DNA from: Bordetella trematum
GTDB lineage: Bacteria > Pseudomonadota > Gammaproteobacteria > Burkholderiales > Burkholderiaceae_B
Reading direction: 5' to 3'
Length of the DNA stretch: 64,000 nt
Assembly: GCF_900078335.1 (NCBI RefSeq)
Contig: NZ_FKBR01000050.1
Location: 57,053 to 121,052 of the forward strand
Numbering within the stretch: position 1 is the stretch's first letter; each line of letters opens with the position of its first letter. The notes beneath the pieces were generated by a model. That model made no database searches. It was not told where the DNA came from and saw only the letters and a list, made by a program, of their open reading frames with translations. This document shows, piece by piece, positions 47,351 to 59,291 of this stretch. The translations under genes and the position numbers were made by a program.

Positions 47351-47423
47351 TCATTCAGGGCTGGCCGCATCGGCCTGCCCTGTTCAAGGCTTGCAATTTT
47401 CTGCTACGTCCCCCAGAATCTCG

Positions 47424-47439
47424 CTGTATATACATACAG
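47424..47439 (+). promoter_or_regulatory. LexA-binding SOS box
   Basis: CTGTATATACATACAG matches the consensus CTG-N10-CAG with a TA-rich core. It lies 41 bases before the lexA ATG, as expected for autoregulation. Confidence 0.95.
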
Positions 47440-47480
47440 TCCGCGGTTTGTGCAAGCCCGGGCCATCATAGGGACACGTC

Positions 47481-48128
47481 ATGGCCACCAAACTCACGGA
47501 ACGCCAGCAGGAAATTCTTGACCTCATCCGGCAGACCGTCGCCCGCACCGGCTTTCCGCCCACGCGCGCGGAAATCGCGCAGGCGCTGGGCTTTCGCTCG
47601 CCCAATGCCGCCGAAGATCACCTGAAGGCGCTGGCGCGCAAGGGGGCCATCGAACTGACCGCCGGCGCCTCGCGCGGCATCCGCCTCAAAGACAGCGCCC
47701 CCGCTCCTGGCAGCGCCGGCCCCCTGGCCACCCTGTCGCAGCTGATACTGCCACTGGTCGGACGGGTGGCTGCAGGCAGCCCCATTCTCGCCACCGAACA
47801 CATCGAACGCGAGATCGGCGTGGATCCCGGGCTGTTCGCCCAGGCTCCCGATTACCTGCTCAAGGTTCGCGGCATGAGCATGCGCGACGCCGGCATCCTC
47901 GAAGGCGACCTGCTCGCCGTCAAGCGTACGGCCGAAGCCCGCAACGGCCAGATCGTCGTCGCCCGCCTGGGCGACGATGTCACCGTCAAGCGCCTGCAAC
48001 GCCAGGGCAGCCGGATCGAACTGCTGCCGGAAAATCCCGAGTTCAAACCCATCGTGGTCACGCCGGCTGACGAGTTCGCCCTCGAGGGCATCGCCGTCGG
48101 CCTGATCCGCACCCAGACCCTGCACTGA
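47481..48128 (+). CDS. lexA: SOS repressor LexA
   Basis: A 215-residue repressor. The N-terminal winged helix includes [21 protein letters not shown]. The cleavage site is Ala98-Gly99 in GRVAAGSP; the catalytic dyad is Ser133 (GMSMRDAG) and Lys170 (VTVKRL), 37 residues apart as in E. coli. RecA filaments stimulate self-cleavage. The SOS box lies in its own promoter. Confidence 0.97.
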   Translation: MATKLTERQQEILDLIRQTVARTGFPPTRAEIAQALGFRSPNAAEDHLKALARKGAIELTAGASRGIRLKDSAPAPGSAGPLATLSQLILPLVGRVAAGSPILATEHIEREIGVDPGLFAQAPDYLLKVRGMSMRDAGILEGDLLAVKRTAEARNGQIVVARLGDDVTVKRLQRQGSRIELLPENPEFKPIVVTPADEFALEGIAVGLIRTQTLH

Positions 48129-48149
48129 GAACGGGGCGCTGCCTGCGCC

Positions 48150-49082
48150 TCAACCCTCGTACACCAGAATGGCGCTGGCCAGATCCTCCAGCGCCGTTCC
48201 CACCGCCTTGAATACCGTACGCCCTTCGCCGGGCTGCCGCCCCCTCACCCGTCCGCTTGCCAGGCCCGCCAGATCCCCCGCCACGTCTTCGGCCCGAAAT
48301 ATGCCGCGCGACATAGGCCCCAGCAATTCCCCGCTTTTCTGCAATGCCTCCTGGGTATCGACATACAGCCTTGCCCCGGCAAAGCAGGCATCATCGGCCT
48401 CGCGCATCTGCGGCGTGAAGCTGCCGATCAGATCCAGATGCGCGTGCGGCGCCAGCCACGCCCCCTGCAGCACGGGCGCGCTGGCCAGCGTGGCGCAGCT
48501 GACGATGTCGGCCTGACCGGCCGCCCGAGCCAGATCCCCGACCACTTCGGCTCGCATGCCCTGCCGGCGCACGCGCTCGGCCATGGCATGCGCGGCCTGC
48601 GGATTGCGATCCCAGACGCTCACGTGCTCGATGGGGCGCACCACCCGATAGGCCTCGGGGATCAGGCTGCCGACCCGGCCGCAGCCGAGCACCAGCAACC
48701 GGCAGGCCGCCTCCGGGGCCAGATAGGACGCCGCCAGCGCCGAGGCTGCCGCCGTGCGACGCGAGGTGATCTCATTGCCATCGATCTGAGCCAGAGGCTC
48801 GCCGGTCGCACCGTCGTACAACAGATAGGTCGAGTACAACCCGGGCAGGCCACGCTGCCCGTTCTCCGGAAAGATATTGACGGTCTTGATGCCCAGATAA
48901 CGATCGGGCTGCCAGGCCGGCATGATCAGGACGGTGCGCGGCGATGGCGCTCCCGGCGGGTGCAGGGTATGCGTATGTCGCAGGGGCACCTCGCAACCGG
49001 CCACGAACATCTCCTTGAGGGCGGGAATCAGGCGCTCGAAAGCCAGGGCGCGGCGGGTGTTTTCGGTATCGATGAACTTCAT
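48150..49082 (-). CDS. Ornithine cyclodeaminase/mu-crystallin family protein
   Basis: A 310-residue Rossmann enzyme. NAD(P) binding is through LLVLGCGRVGSLI; TSRRTAAASALAA is the family's substrate/cofactor block. Members are ornithine cyclodeaminase, delta1-pyrroline/piperideine-2-carboxylate reductase or alanine dehydrogenase; the exact type is not clear. Start ATG 49082 (MKFIDTENTRRAL), 41 bases after the molybdo-reductase gene, so it is likely the third gene of that operon. It may process a cyclic imine made or used by the fusion enzyme (inference). Confidence 0.85.
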   Translation of the reverse strand: MKFIDTENTRRALAFERLIPALKEMFVAGCEVPLRHTHTLHPPGAPSPRTVLIMPAWQPDRYLGIKTVNIFPENGQRGLPGLYSTYLLYDGATGEPLAQIDGNEITSRRTAAASALAASYLAPEAACRLLVLGCGRVGSLIPEAYRVVRPIEHVSVWDRNPQAAHAMAERVRRQGMRAEVVGDLARAAGQADIVSCATLASAPVLQGAWLAPHAHLDLIGSFTPQMREADDACFAGARLYVDTQEALQKSGELLGPMSRGIFRAEDVAGDLAGLASGRVRGRQPGEGRTVFKAVGTALEDLASAILVYEG

Positions 49083-49123
49083 GGCGTCGGCCACCTCGTA
49101 AAGACGGAAGAAAGAGAAGACGC

Positions 49124-52100
49124 TCAGGCGTCGATGACGATGTCGTCGGTCGGCACTGCCTGGCAAGCCAGGCAATCAGCGGGGTCTTCCGGCTCGCCGC
49201 CATGCAGGTGGCGCACCTTGCCCGCCAGCAACTGCACCGCACAGCTTTCGCACTGGCCGACACGACAGCCGGCCGCCATCTGCACGCCCAGCGATTCGGC
49301 GAAAGTCAGCAACGTGCCCTCGCCTGGCGTCCATATCGCCGCCTCCTTGCGTGATCGGGCGAAGCGCACGGAAAAACGCTGATCACCACCAGCCACAGGC
49401 GGCGGCGGCGAACGGAACACTTCGGAGAAGATGTCGAAACGAGGTACGCCACGCGCGCGCAACCCTGCACTCACGGCATCCATCATGGCCGGCGGGCCGC
49501 ACATATAGAACCGTGCGCGCTGCGCGATCAGAACGTCATCGATCACGCTGGCGTCGATATAACGGCTATCGTCGAAATCGATTCCCGGCCTGTCCCCGGG
49601 CAACGGCGAGGTATAGAAATCCCGTACGTGCAGGTGCGGCAGGCGGGCGCGGTGCTGAGCGATGCGGGCGCGAAAGGCATGCGTGCGGCTGTTCTGATTG
49701 GCGTAGTACAACCAGATTTCCGGGCCCTCGGCGTCGTCAGGCAGGGACTCCAGCAAACTGACGAACGGCGTGATGCCTATCCCCCCGGCGATCAGGCACA
49801 GCGGTTGCGGCGAGCGGCGCGGCACCACCCACCCCCCGGACGGAGCGCGCAGCATGACGCGATCGCCCACCTTCAGACAACGGTGCAAGGCGCCCGACAT
49901 GCGCCCCTCGAAGGGCATGCCATCGGCGTCCCGCCCGCGTTGATGGCGCACTGCGATGCTGTAACCGCGCCGCCCGGCCACCTCGGCCGCTCCGGTCAGG
50001 GAGTAGGCGCGCGACAGCGACCCGCCCTCGCCCTGCTCCAGGCGCAACTCGATATGCTGGCCGGGCCGGTAGTCGGGCAATGCCGTTTCCTCGAGCGGCT
50101 CGAAGTGAATGCCCAGCACCCCCTCGGCCTCCTCGCGCAAAGCGCTGACGCGAAATGCCCGGTAGCCCTGCCAGCGGCGCTGACGCAATTCAGTTGCCGG
50201 ATCCAGGTCGACATTGCAAAGAAAAGAGCGATGCGGCACCGAGCCACTGACCGGATCACAGCGATCGGCCGAGATGAGCGCGTTGAAGTTGCTGCCGCCC
50301 GCCCCCTGCAGCGTCAGTGCTTCGCGGTCCAGCTCGCTGCAACCCTGCCACCAGCCGAACTCGGCGACCAGCACGTCATCGGCCAGCTGCGGGGTCAGGC
50401 GGGCCACGAAACGGGCCGCGCCCACGCGGGTGCGCAACCGCACCCAGTCTCCCTCCAGAATGCCCTTGGCATTGGCCAGCGCCGGGCTTAATTCCACCAC
50501 CGGATCCGGCGCGCGCTTGCGCAGGGATACCAGGCTGCGATGCTGGCTGTGGCAATAGAAGCCGTTCTTGGCCGAGCTGAGCACGTAGGGGAAGCGGCCC
50601 TGGCGCGTGGCGCGGGGGTCGCGCGGAGAATCCGCCGGTTCGACAAAAGTCGGCAGCGCAGGCTGGCCATGCTGCAGCAGGCGTTCGGAATAGATCTCGA
50701 CGCGCCGGGTCGGCGTATCGAAGCCGTGCACACCCCCATCGTCGGCGCGGGCAAATTTCCGCTCGGCCGCATCGACGGGGCAAGCCAGGCCTTCCGGATG
50801 CTGGCGCAGCCGGGCCACATCCAGCCCCAGCGGCGCGAGCATGTGATTCCAGCCGGCCTCCAGGCTGCCGTGGAAAAACTGCTCTCCCATGCCCAGGCGC
50901 ACGGCCAGGTCAAACAGCACCTCATTATCCGAACGCGACTCGCCGCGCGGCGTCACCATGCGCTGGCGCAATTGCACCCAGCCAGCGGCGCGATCATTGA
51001 TCTCGAAGCCGACCCGCAGGCCTTCACGCTCCCAGGGAGTATTGGCCGGCAGCAGGATGTCCGCATACTTCGCCGCGGGGGTCTCGAAGAGGTCCAGATG
51101 GACATGGAACTCCAGTTGCTCCAAGGCCTGCTGCGCCTCGGCCGTATCGCCCTGGGACACCGGCAGATTTGTACCGAAGGCCATCATGGCGCGCACCCGG
51201 TAGGGTTGCCCGTGCAGAATGGCGCGATACGTGTCGGCCGCCGTGACCCATCCGTGGGCCGCCGGGCCGATCGGACGGGCCTGCAGGCCGAGCGCCTTGT
51301 CACGCTGGCTGCGCGGCAACAACGCCAGGCTATTGACCGCATTGACCGGCGGACCGAGGCGCACCCGGTTTCCCCCGATGCGGTCGAAGCTGCCGCACAA
51401 GGCGTACAAGGTGGCTACCGCGCGTTCCGACTGGGTGGCGTTGGTATGCTGACCAATCCCCGTCCAGGCGTGATAGGCAATGCGGCGCAAGGACCCGAAC
51501 AGATCGGCGGCCTGGCGCAAGACCTGCGGCGGCACGCCTGTGATGTGCGCCACCGTCTCGGGCGGATAATCGGCACAGGCGCGGGCCAGCAGCTCGAAAA
51601 CCGGATGACAGATCAGCGCTGCCCCGCTCTCTGTCATGAGGCGAAACTCGCCACGCAGCCGGAACCCTCCCCCCTGATCGGCTGCGGCCTGCCGCGTGTC
51701 ATACGGCACCGCCGCCTGAAGGGTGTCGTCCCACACCACGAAGCGATCATGCTGCGCCTGCGGCCACAATTCGCGTTCGCACAGAAAATCGCCGCTATCG
51801 GCGCGCACAAGCAACGGGGCATTGGTCCAATCGTGCACAAAGGCCGTGTCATAGCGCGCCTGCGTGATCAGCAGATGCATCAAACCGAGCGCCAGCGCGG
51901 CGTCGGTGCCTGGGCGCACCGGCAGCCAGACGTCGGCCTGCCGGGCCAGGGCCGTCGGCCGCGGATCGACCACGATCATGCGCGCCCCGCGCGCACGCCC
52001 CTGGCTCAGGGCATTGGCCTGGGCCAGCCAGGTATTGGCCGGGTTATGCCCCCAAAGGACGATCAGCTCAGCCTCGGCATAGTCGGCCGGCGGCATCCCG

Positions 52101-52567
52101 CAACCAAAGGTGAAGGCATGGGCGAAATCCTTGTGCCAATTGCAGATCTCGGTGGCGTAGCAGATATTGGGGCTGCCAAAGAGCCGCACGAAACGCTCGA
52201 TCCAGTCGATGCTGTCGCTCAGCGGCGTACCGCTGGGCGTCGTCACGGCAAATACCACGCCCTCCGGGCCGCTTTCGGCGCGGATGGCGCCCAGGCGCCG
52301 GGCGGTCTCCCCCAGGGCCTCCTCCCAACTGATCCGCACCCAGCCAGGATCCGGGTCCCCCTTGGGACGCGTGCGCCGCATCGGATACAGCACCCGATGC
52401 GGGCTGTGCACCAGCTCCGGCGCAGACTTGCCCTTCATGCACATGGCCTGGCCGGTCGGGTGCGAGGGGTCGGGTCGCACCGCCACCAGGCTGTCGTCCT
52501 GCACCTCGTTGATCGTGCCGCAGCGCGAACGACACAGCGTGCAGAAGCCCTGCTTGAACTCCGTCAT
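49124..52567 (-). CDS. Molybdopterin oxidoreductase fused to a flavin/2Fe-2S reductase
   Basis: A 1147-residue fusion. Residues 1-58: 4Fe-4S site with Cys9, Cys12, Cys16 and Cys43. About 60-570: molybdopterin-binding domain with Cys142 (TEICNWHKDF) as probable Mo ligand. About 655-780: dinucleotide-binding domain (VLSSAKNGFYCHSQHR). About 800-1060: ferredoxin-reductase module with FAD site (RAYSLTG) and NAD site (LIAGGIGITPFVSLL, YMCGPPAMMDA). Last 85 residues: plant-type 2Fe-2S domain (CRVGQCESC plus a later CLAC). An NAD(P)H to FAD to 2Fe-2S to 4Fe-4S to Mo path in one chain is suggested. No Tat or Sec signal is seen, so it is probably cytoplasmic. Substrate unknown. It lies between an AtoE transporter and a cyclodeaminase gene. 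Confidence 0.9.
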   Translation of the reverse strand: MTEFKQGFCTLCRSRCGTINEVQDDSLVAVRPDPSHPTGQAMCMKGKSAPELVHSPHRVLYPMRRTRPKGDPDPGWVRISWEEALGETARRLGAIRAESGPEGVVFAVTTPSGTPLSDSIDWIERFVRLFGSPNICYATEICNWHKDFAHAFTFGCGMPPADYAEAELIVLWGHNPANTWLAQANALSQGRARGARMIVVDPRPTALARQADVWLPVRPGTDAALALGLMHLLITQARYDTAFVHDWTNAPLLVRADSGDFLCERELWPQAQHDRFVVWDDTLQAAVPYDTRQAAADQGGGFRLRGEFRLMTESGAALICHPVFELLARACADYPPETVAHITGVPPQVLRQAADLFGSLRRIAYHAWTGIGQHTNATQSERAVATLYALCGSFDRIGGNRVRLGPPVNAVNSLALLPRSQRDKALGLQARPIGPAAHGWVTAADTYRAILHGQPYRVRAMMAFGTNLPVSQGDTAEAQQALEQLEFHVHLDLFETPAAKYADILLPANTPWEREGLRVGFEINDRAAGWVQLRQRMVTPRGESRSDNEVLFDLAVRLGMGEQFFHGSLEAGWNHMLAPLGLDVARLRQHPEGLACPVDAAERKFARADDGGVHGFDTPTRRVEIYSERLLQHGQPALPTFVEPADSPRDPRATRQGRFPYVLSSAKNGFYCHSQHRSLVSLRKRAPDPVVELSPALANAKGILEGDWVRLRTRVGAARFVARLTPQLADDVLVAEFGWWQGCSELDREALTLQGAGGSNFNALISADRCDPVSGSVPHRSFLCNVDLDPATELRQRRWQGYRAFRVSALREEAEGVLGIHFEPLEETALPDYRPGQHIELRLEQGEGGSLSRAYSLTGAAEVAGRRGYSIAVRHQRGRDADGMPFEGRMSGALHRCLKVGDRVMLRAPSGGWVVPRRSPQPLCLIAGGIGITPFVSLLESLPDDAEGPEIWLYYANQNSRTHAFRARIAQHRARLPHLHVRDFYTSPLPGDRPGIDFDDSRYIDASVIDDVLIAQRARFYMCGPPAMMDAVSAGLRARGVPRFDIFSEVFRSPPPPVAGGDQRFSVRFARSRKEAAIWTPGEGTLLTFAESLGVQMAAGCRVGQCESCAVQLLAGKVRHLHGGEPEDPADCLACQAVPTDDIVIDA

Positions 52568-52586
52568 ACCCGGTCTCGTGCAAGGC

Positions 52587-54065
52587 TCAAGGCATCACCG
52601 GCGGCACGTATTCCAGGGTACGACCCAGGAACCACAGCAGAAACAGCACCAGCGGCGTATGCACCAGCAGTTGCAGAAACGTAAAGCCGACGATGTCACG
52701 TGCCTTGAGCGCCAGCACCCCCAGCAAAGGCAGCATCCAGAACGGATTGATCAGATTGGGCAACGCCTCGGCGGCGTTGTAGACCTGCACCGCCCAGCCC
52801 AGATGCACCTGCAACTCGTTGGCCGCCTGCATCACGTAGGGCGCCTCGATGATCCACTTGCCCCCGCCGGAGGGAATGAAAAAGCCCAGCACGGCGGAAT
52901 ACGCCCCCATGACCACGGCAAAGGTATCAGTATTGGAAATGCTCACGAATACATGGGCGATGCGATCCGAAAGCGTCACCCCGCCATAGCCCTTCGCCGC
53001 CGTCAGCATGGCCGCGATGGCGCCATACAGCGGAAACTGGATGATCACGCCGGCCGTGGACGGCACGGCGCGGGTCACGGCATCCAGAAAACTGCGCGGA
53101 CGCCAGTGCAACAGCATGCCCAGCATCAGGAACAACAGGTTGTAGGTATTGAGGCCCGAGATCGCCACCAATGGGCTTTTGGCCATGAACTCCTGCGCCA
53201 GCCAACCGAAACCCAGGGCGCACAGCAAAAGGGTCAGCAAGGGGCTGCGCTCGAACCACTCACCGGGCCGATGCTTGTCGCTGGCTTGCAACGCGGGCCG
53301 TTCGTCGGCCAGGTCCACACCCAGATCCTGGGCGGTGACGGCATTGCCGGCAGACGGGGCCGACCACATCGCCACCGCCACCGACACGATCATCAACACC
53401 AGGGCCATCACCAGCGATTGCCACAGGAAAATGGTCTGCCCGAAAGGAATCACGCCGGTAATATCGAGAATGCTCTTGGGCAGGCTGCCCGGATTGGCCT
53501 GCAACTGCGCAGCCGATGAACTCAGGCCCAGGGCCCAGGTCGCACCCATGCCCAGGTAGGCCGCAGCGCCAGCGGCGCGGTAATCCATGCGCAACTCGGT
53601 GCGCCGCGCCAGAGCGCGCGCATAGAGGGCACTGAAGATCAGCGACACACCCCAGTTGAACATCGACAGAATCATGCTCACCGTGGCCACATAGGCCACG
53701 GCCTGGCGGCCCGACACCGGGATGGCTGCCAGCCGCCGGATCAGGCGATCCGCCGGCGCCGAGGTCGCCACCACATACCCACCGACCGCCACCAGCGCCA
53801 TCTGCATGGTGAAAACGATCAGGCTCCAGAACCCGTCGCCAAAAGACTGCGCCACGGCGCGCGGGCTGGCTCCGTTGAGCATGGCGGCCAATGCCACCGC
53901 CACGACCGCAATCGCGGCAAAGACAAAGGCATCCGGGAACCAGCGCTCGGCCCAGGCGGTAAAGCGCAAGCCCAGGCGGCTCAACAAGCCCGCAGAGGCG
54001 GCGTCCTCGGCCGGGCAAGCCGCCGAGCGCGAGGACTCCGTAGGTATTTTTGATGACGAAAGCAT
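52587..54065 (-). CDS. AtoE-family short-chain fatty acid transporter
   Basis: A 492-residue polytopic protein, about 11-13 membrane helices, with the family's SMFNWGVSLIFSALYAR, FFIPSGGGKW and NLINPFWMLPLLG motifs. AtoE-type carriers bring short-chain carboxylates such as acetoacetate or butyrate into the cell. It is the first gene of an operon with the molybdo-reductase fusion (19 bases apart), so it may import that enzyme's substrate (inference). Divergent from a LysR gene. Confidence 0.9.
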   Translation of the reverse strand: MLSSSKIPTESSRSAACPAEDAASAGLLSRLGLRFTAWAERWFPDAFVFAAIAVVAVALAAMLNGASPRAVAQSFGDGFWSLIVFTMQMALVAVGGYVVATSAPADRLIRRLAAIPVSGRQAVAYVATVSMILSMFNWGVSLIFSALYARALARRTELRMDYRAAGAAAYLGMGATWALGLSSSAAQLQANPGSLPKSILDITGVIPFGQTIFLWQSLVMALVLMIVSVAVAMWSAPSAGNAVTAQDLGVDLADERPALQASDKHRPGEWFERSPLLTLLLCALGFGWLAQEFMAKSPLVAISGLNTYNLLFLMLGMLLHWRPRSFLDAVTRAVPSTAGVIIQFPLYGAIAAMLTAAKGYGGVTLSDRIAHVFVSISNTDTFAVVMGAYSAVLGFFIPSGGGKWIIEAPYVMQAANELQVHLGWAVQVYNAAEALPNLINPFWMLPLLGVLALKARDIVGFTFLQLLVHTPLVLFLLWFLGRTLEYVPPVMP

Positions 54066-54195
54066 GGTTTGTCTCCAATGTCCGGAACTGTTGCCGTTCC
54101 TGCCCTCTCGGCGAAAGCGAGAGGGATTAGATGCTATCGATCCCTTTGGATTATTTATAATTCTTTAAATCTATAAACCAATATAGGCCCGACAT
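54066..54195. promoter_or_regulatory. Divergent promoter region with AT-rich LysR-type dyad
   Basis: The only strongly AT-rich stretch nearby lies at 54149-54185. It contains the imperfect palindrome ATTTATAATTCTTTAAAT (54153-54170) and neighbouring TATA repeats. This is the expected place for the LysR protein to act on both directions. Confidence 0.45.
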
Positions 54196-55131
54196 ATGAC
54201 AGTGACCATCAAGCAATTGCAGCACTTCGTCGCGGCCGCCCAGACAGGCCAGGTATCGCGCGCCGCGCAACGCTGTTATGTCAGCCAGCCCTCGCTGACC
54301 TCCTCACTGAAGAATCTCGAATCAGCGCTGAACGTGGCGCTGTTCACCCGCCATGCCGGCGGACTTCGACTGACTGTGCAGGGCGAGGGTTTTCTACGTC
54401 ACGCGCAACACATCCTCCATTCGCTGGACAGCGCAATCGAGGAAACCAAAAGTTCCGTATCGCCGGTGGAAGGATCGCTGCGCATCGCCATTACCGATAC
54501 CGTGTCGGAATACCTGCTGCCCAAGATCATTGCCGCGCTGCGCAGCCAGCTCCCCAAAGTCGAGTTCGAGCCTGTCGAACTGGACCGCCTGGAGATCGAG
54601 CAAGGATTGCGTACCCGGGCCTTTGATCTGGCCGTGGTGCTGGTGTCCAACCTCTCGCCCGCACCCGACATTCATCGCGAGAATCTCCTGCAATCCGAAC
54701 GCCGTCTGTGGACCGCGCTGGATCATCCCCTGGCCGGACGCAAGGACGTGACCTTGGAAGAGATCGCCGAACTCCCCTTCGTCCTGCTGGATATGGACGA
54801 GCATGTGGAAACCGTCCACCGCTACTGGAGCGCGGCCGGACTGACTCCCAAGGTGGTGTTCCGCAGCAAGTCCATCGAGGCCGTCCGCAGCCTGGTGGCG
54901 CAGAACGTGGGCGTGACGATCCTCTCGGATCTGGTCTTTCGTCCGTGGTCGCATGATGGCGGACGCATCCACCGCAGCGCCATGTCAGCGGCCGTGCCCT
55001 CCATGGACCTGGGCCTGGCCTATGCGCGCGAGGCGGTGCTCTCGCCGGCAGCCAATGCCTGCGCCGCCACCCTCAGGCTGCTGGCCAGGACCGTGCTGCG
55101 CCAATCCGGCCTGCAGGGCGAGGCTGGCTAG
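54196..55131 (+). CDS. LysR-family transcriptional regulator
   Basis: A 311-residue LysR regulator. HTH at residues 5-62 (GQVSRAAQRCYVSQPSLTSSL); effector-binding domain from about 92 (GSLRIAITDTVSEYLLPKI). It faces away from the AtoE/molybdo-reductase operon and probably regulates it. The effector may be the transported acid (inference). Confidence 0.92.
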   Translation: MTVTIKQLQHFVAAAQTGQVSRAAQRCYVSQPSLTSSLKNLESALNVALFTRHAGGLRLTVQGEGFLRHAQHILHSLDSAIEETKSSVSPVEGSLRIAITDTVSEYLLPKIIAALRSQLPKVEFEPVELDRLEIEQGLRTRAFDLAVVLVSNLSPAPDIHRENLLQSERRLWTALDHPLAGRKDVTLEEIAELPFVLLDMDEHVETVHRYWSAAGLTPKVVFRSKSIEAVRSLVAQNVGVTILSDLVFRPWSHDGGRIHRSAMSAAVPSMDLGLAYAREAVLSPAANACAATLRLLARTVLRQSGLQGEAG

Positions 55132-55163
55132 GGTCAGGCACACACAGCGGCATTAAAAAGGCG

Positions 55164-55197
55164 ATAAAAAACCCGCCACGCTTGCGCATGGCGGGTT
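55164..55197 (-). terminator. Terminator of lon
   Basis: ACCCGCCACGC pairs with GCGCATGGCGGGT (one bulge), followed in the minus direction by TTTTTTATC. It also sits just after the convergent LysR gene and may serve both. Confidence 0.85.
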
Positions 55198-55215
55198 GGT
55201 ATATCGCGCTCGGGC

Positions 55216-57636
<2,421 letters not shown>

Positions 57637-57701
57637 AGGGAGTTCCTCAGAAAAAAAGAGAGGGACGCATGGCCTCGCAAGGATGGCGTCGGTTACGTCT
57701 G

Positions 57702-57729
57702 ATATGGGAACGATATCCCATAAATCAAG
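57702..57729 (-). promoter_or_regulatory. Sigma-32-like heat-shock promoter for lon
   Basis: On the minus strand CTTGATT and CCCATAT are 14 bases apart, close to the heat-shock consensus CTTGAAA-N13-15-CCCCAT. It lies about 66 bases before the lon ATG. A dyad (ATGGGA-N6-TCCCAT) overlaps it. Confidence 0.65.
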
Positions 57730-57843
57730 AGACAGCCCGGGAAGACGGTACCGAATGCAAAAAAAGTATCTGCATGCTGCGTCTTCAGGTGACCGCCCCC
57801 GTGCTCACCCTAGGTGATTTTCTGGCCTTGAGGCGGCCTGACA

Positions 57844-57873
57844 GCAAAAAACCCGTGCAAGACGGGTTTTTTG
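57844..57873 (-). terminator. Terminator of clpX
   Basis: AAAACCCGT-N5-ACGGGTTTT stem with a T tract in both directions, directly after the clpX stop. It separates clpX from the lon promoter. Confidence 0.9.
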
Positions 57874-57887
57874 CCTGCCAATCAGCC

Positions 57888-59186
57888 TCAGGCTGCCGCG
57901 TCTCGGACCTCGCCCTCGGCCGGCTTGCCGGTTTCGGACGCCTCATCGGCATAGATCAGCAAGGGCTTTCCCTTGCCATCGATGGCGGCCTCGTCGAGCA
58001 CCACCCGGGCCACATTGCCCTGCGAAGGCAGCTCATACATGGTGTCCAGCAAGGACGACTCCAGGATGGAGCGCAGGCCGCGCGCGCCGGTCTTGCGCTT
58101 GAGCGCCTTGCGCGCAATCGCATTGAGCGCCTCGGGACGCACGTCCAGCTCGGCGCCCTCCATGGCAAACAGCTTCTGGAACTGCTTGACCAGGGCGTTC
58201 TTGGGCTCGGTGAGAATCTGCACCAGTGCGGCTTCGTCCAGCTCGTCGAGCGTGGCAACTACCGGCAAACGGCCGACCAGTTCGGGGATCAGACCGAACT
58301 TGATCAGATCTTCCGGCTCGACCTCGCCGAACAGTTCGCCCACGCCACGCTCGGACTTGGCGCTGACCGATGCCGAAAAACCGATGCCGGACTTTTCGGT
58401 GCGGTCACGGATGACTTTTTCCAGGCCATCGAAGGCGCCGCCGACGATGAACAGGATGCTGGTCGTATCGACCTGGACGAAATCCTGGTTGGGATGCTTG
58501 CGCCCGCCCTGCGGCGGCACCGAGGCCACCGTACCTTCGATCAGCTTGAGCAGCGCCTGCTGCACGCCTTCGCCCGAGACGTCGCGGGTGATGGAAGGAT
58601 TGTCGGACTTGCGCGAAATCTTGTCGATCTCGTCGATATAAATGATGGCGCGCTGCGCCTTCTCGACATCGTAATTGCAGCTTTGCAGCAGCTTCTGAAT
58701 GATGTTCTCGACATCCTCGCCAACGTAACCGGCTTCGGTCAACGTAGTCGCATCAGCCATGACGAACGGCACATTCAGCATGCGGGCCAGCGTCTGGGCC
58801 AGCAGGGTCTTGCCCGAGCCGGTCGGCCCGATGAGCATGATGTTGCTCTTGGAGAGCTCGACCTCGTCGCCCTTGATCTCGCCGTGGCGGATGCGCTTGT
58901 AGTGGTTGTACACCGCGACCGCCAGCATGCGCTTGGGGCCCGCCTGACCGATCACATACTGGTCGAGGAAGGTCTTGATCTCGGCCGGGGTGGGCAACTC
59001 GGAGCGGATCGCCGCGCGAGCGGTGGCTTGCGCCTCTTCGCGGATGATCTCGTTGCACAGGTCGATGCACTCATCGCAGATGAATACGGACGGACCTGCG
59101 ATCAGCTTGCGGACTTCATGCTGGCTCTTGTTGCAGAAAGAGCAATGCAGCACCTTTGCGTCTGCCGATCCCTTTTTTTCGGACAT
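57888..59186 (-). CDS. clpX: ClpXP protease ATP-binding subunit ClpX
   Basis: A 432-residue AAA+ unfoldase. The N-terminal zinc-binding domain has LHCSFC and ICDECIDLC; Walker A is [11 protein letters not shown], Walker B IIYIDEID, and sensor 2 is TGARGLRSI. It delivers ssrA-tagged and other proteins to ClpP. ATG 59186 ([11 protein letters not shown]) fits the family; the longer frame lacks similarity. An intergenic hairpin separates it from clpP. Confidence 0.98.
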   Translation of the reverse strand: MSEKKGSADAKVLHCSFCNKSQHEVRKLIAGPSVFICDECIDLCNEIIREEAQATARAAIRSELPTPAEIKTFLDQYVIGQAGPKRMLAVAVYNHYKRIRHGEIKGDEVELSKSNIMLIGPTGSGKTLLAQTLARMLNVPFVMADATTLTEAGYVGEDVENIIQKLLQSCNYDVEKAQRAIIYIDEIDKISRKSDNPSITRDVSGEGVQQALLKLIEGTVASVPPQGGRKHPNQDFVQVDTTSILFIVGGAFDGLEKVIRDRTEKSGIGFSASVSAKSERGVGELFGEVEPEDLIKFGLIPELVGRLPVVATLDELDEAALVQILTEPKNALVKQFQKLFAMEGAELDVRPEALNAIARKALKRKTGARGLRSILESSLLDTMYELPSQGNVARVVLDEAAIDGKGKPLLIYADEASETGKPAEGEVRDAAA

Positions 59187-59211
59187 ATATGTTTCTGGTC
59201 TCTGGTGGAGG

Positions 59212-59239
59212 ATGCCCCTCTTGCGGGCAAGAGGGGCAT
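59212..59239 (-). other. Perfect hairpin in the clpP-clpX spacer
   Basis: A 12-base perfect stem (ATGCCCCTCTTG / CAAGAGGGGCAT) with a CGGG loop lies between clpP and clpX. No T tract follows in either direction. It may protect mRNA ends or tune clpX expression. Confidence 0.75.
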
Positions 59240-59291
59240 TCAACGCTTATCGGACTTGGTAGCAGGGTCAGCAGGCCGGCAGCAGACGTTT

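Noticed and set aside
50540-52684. A 714-codon plus-strand frame opposite the molybdo-reductase gene
   Set aside because: Antisense of clear coding sequence with no recognisable domain.
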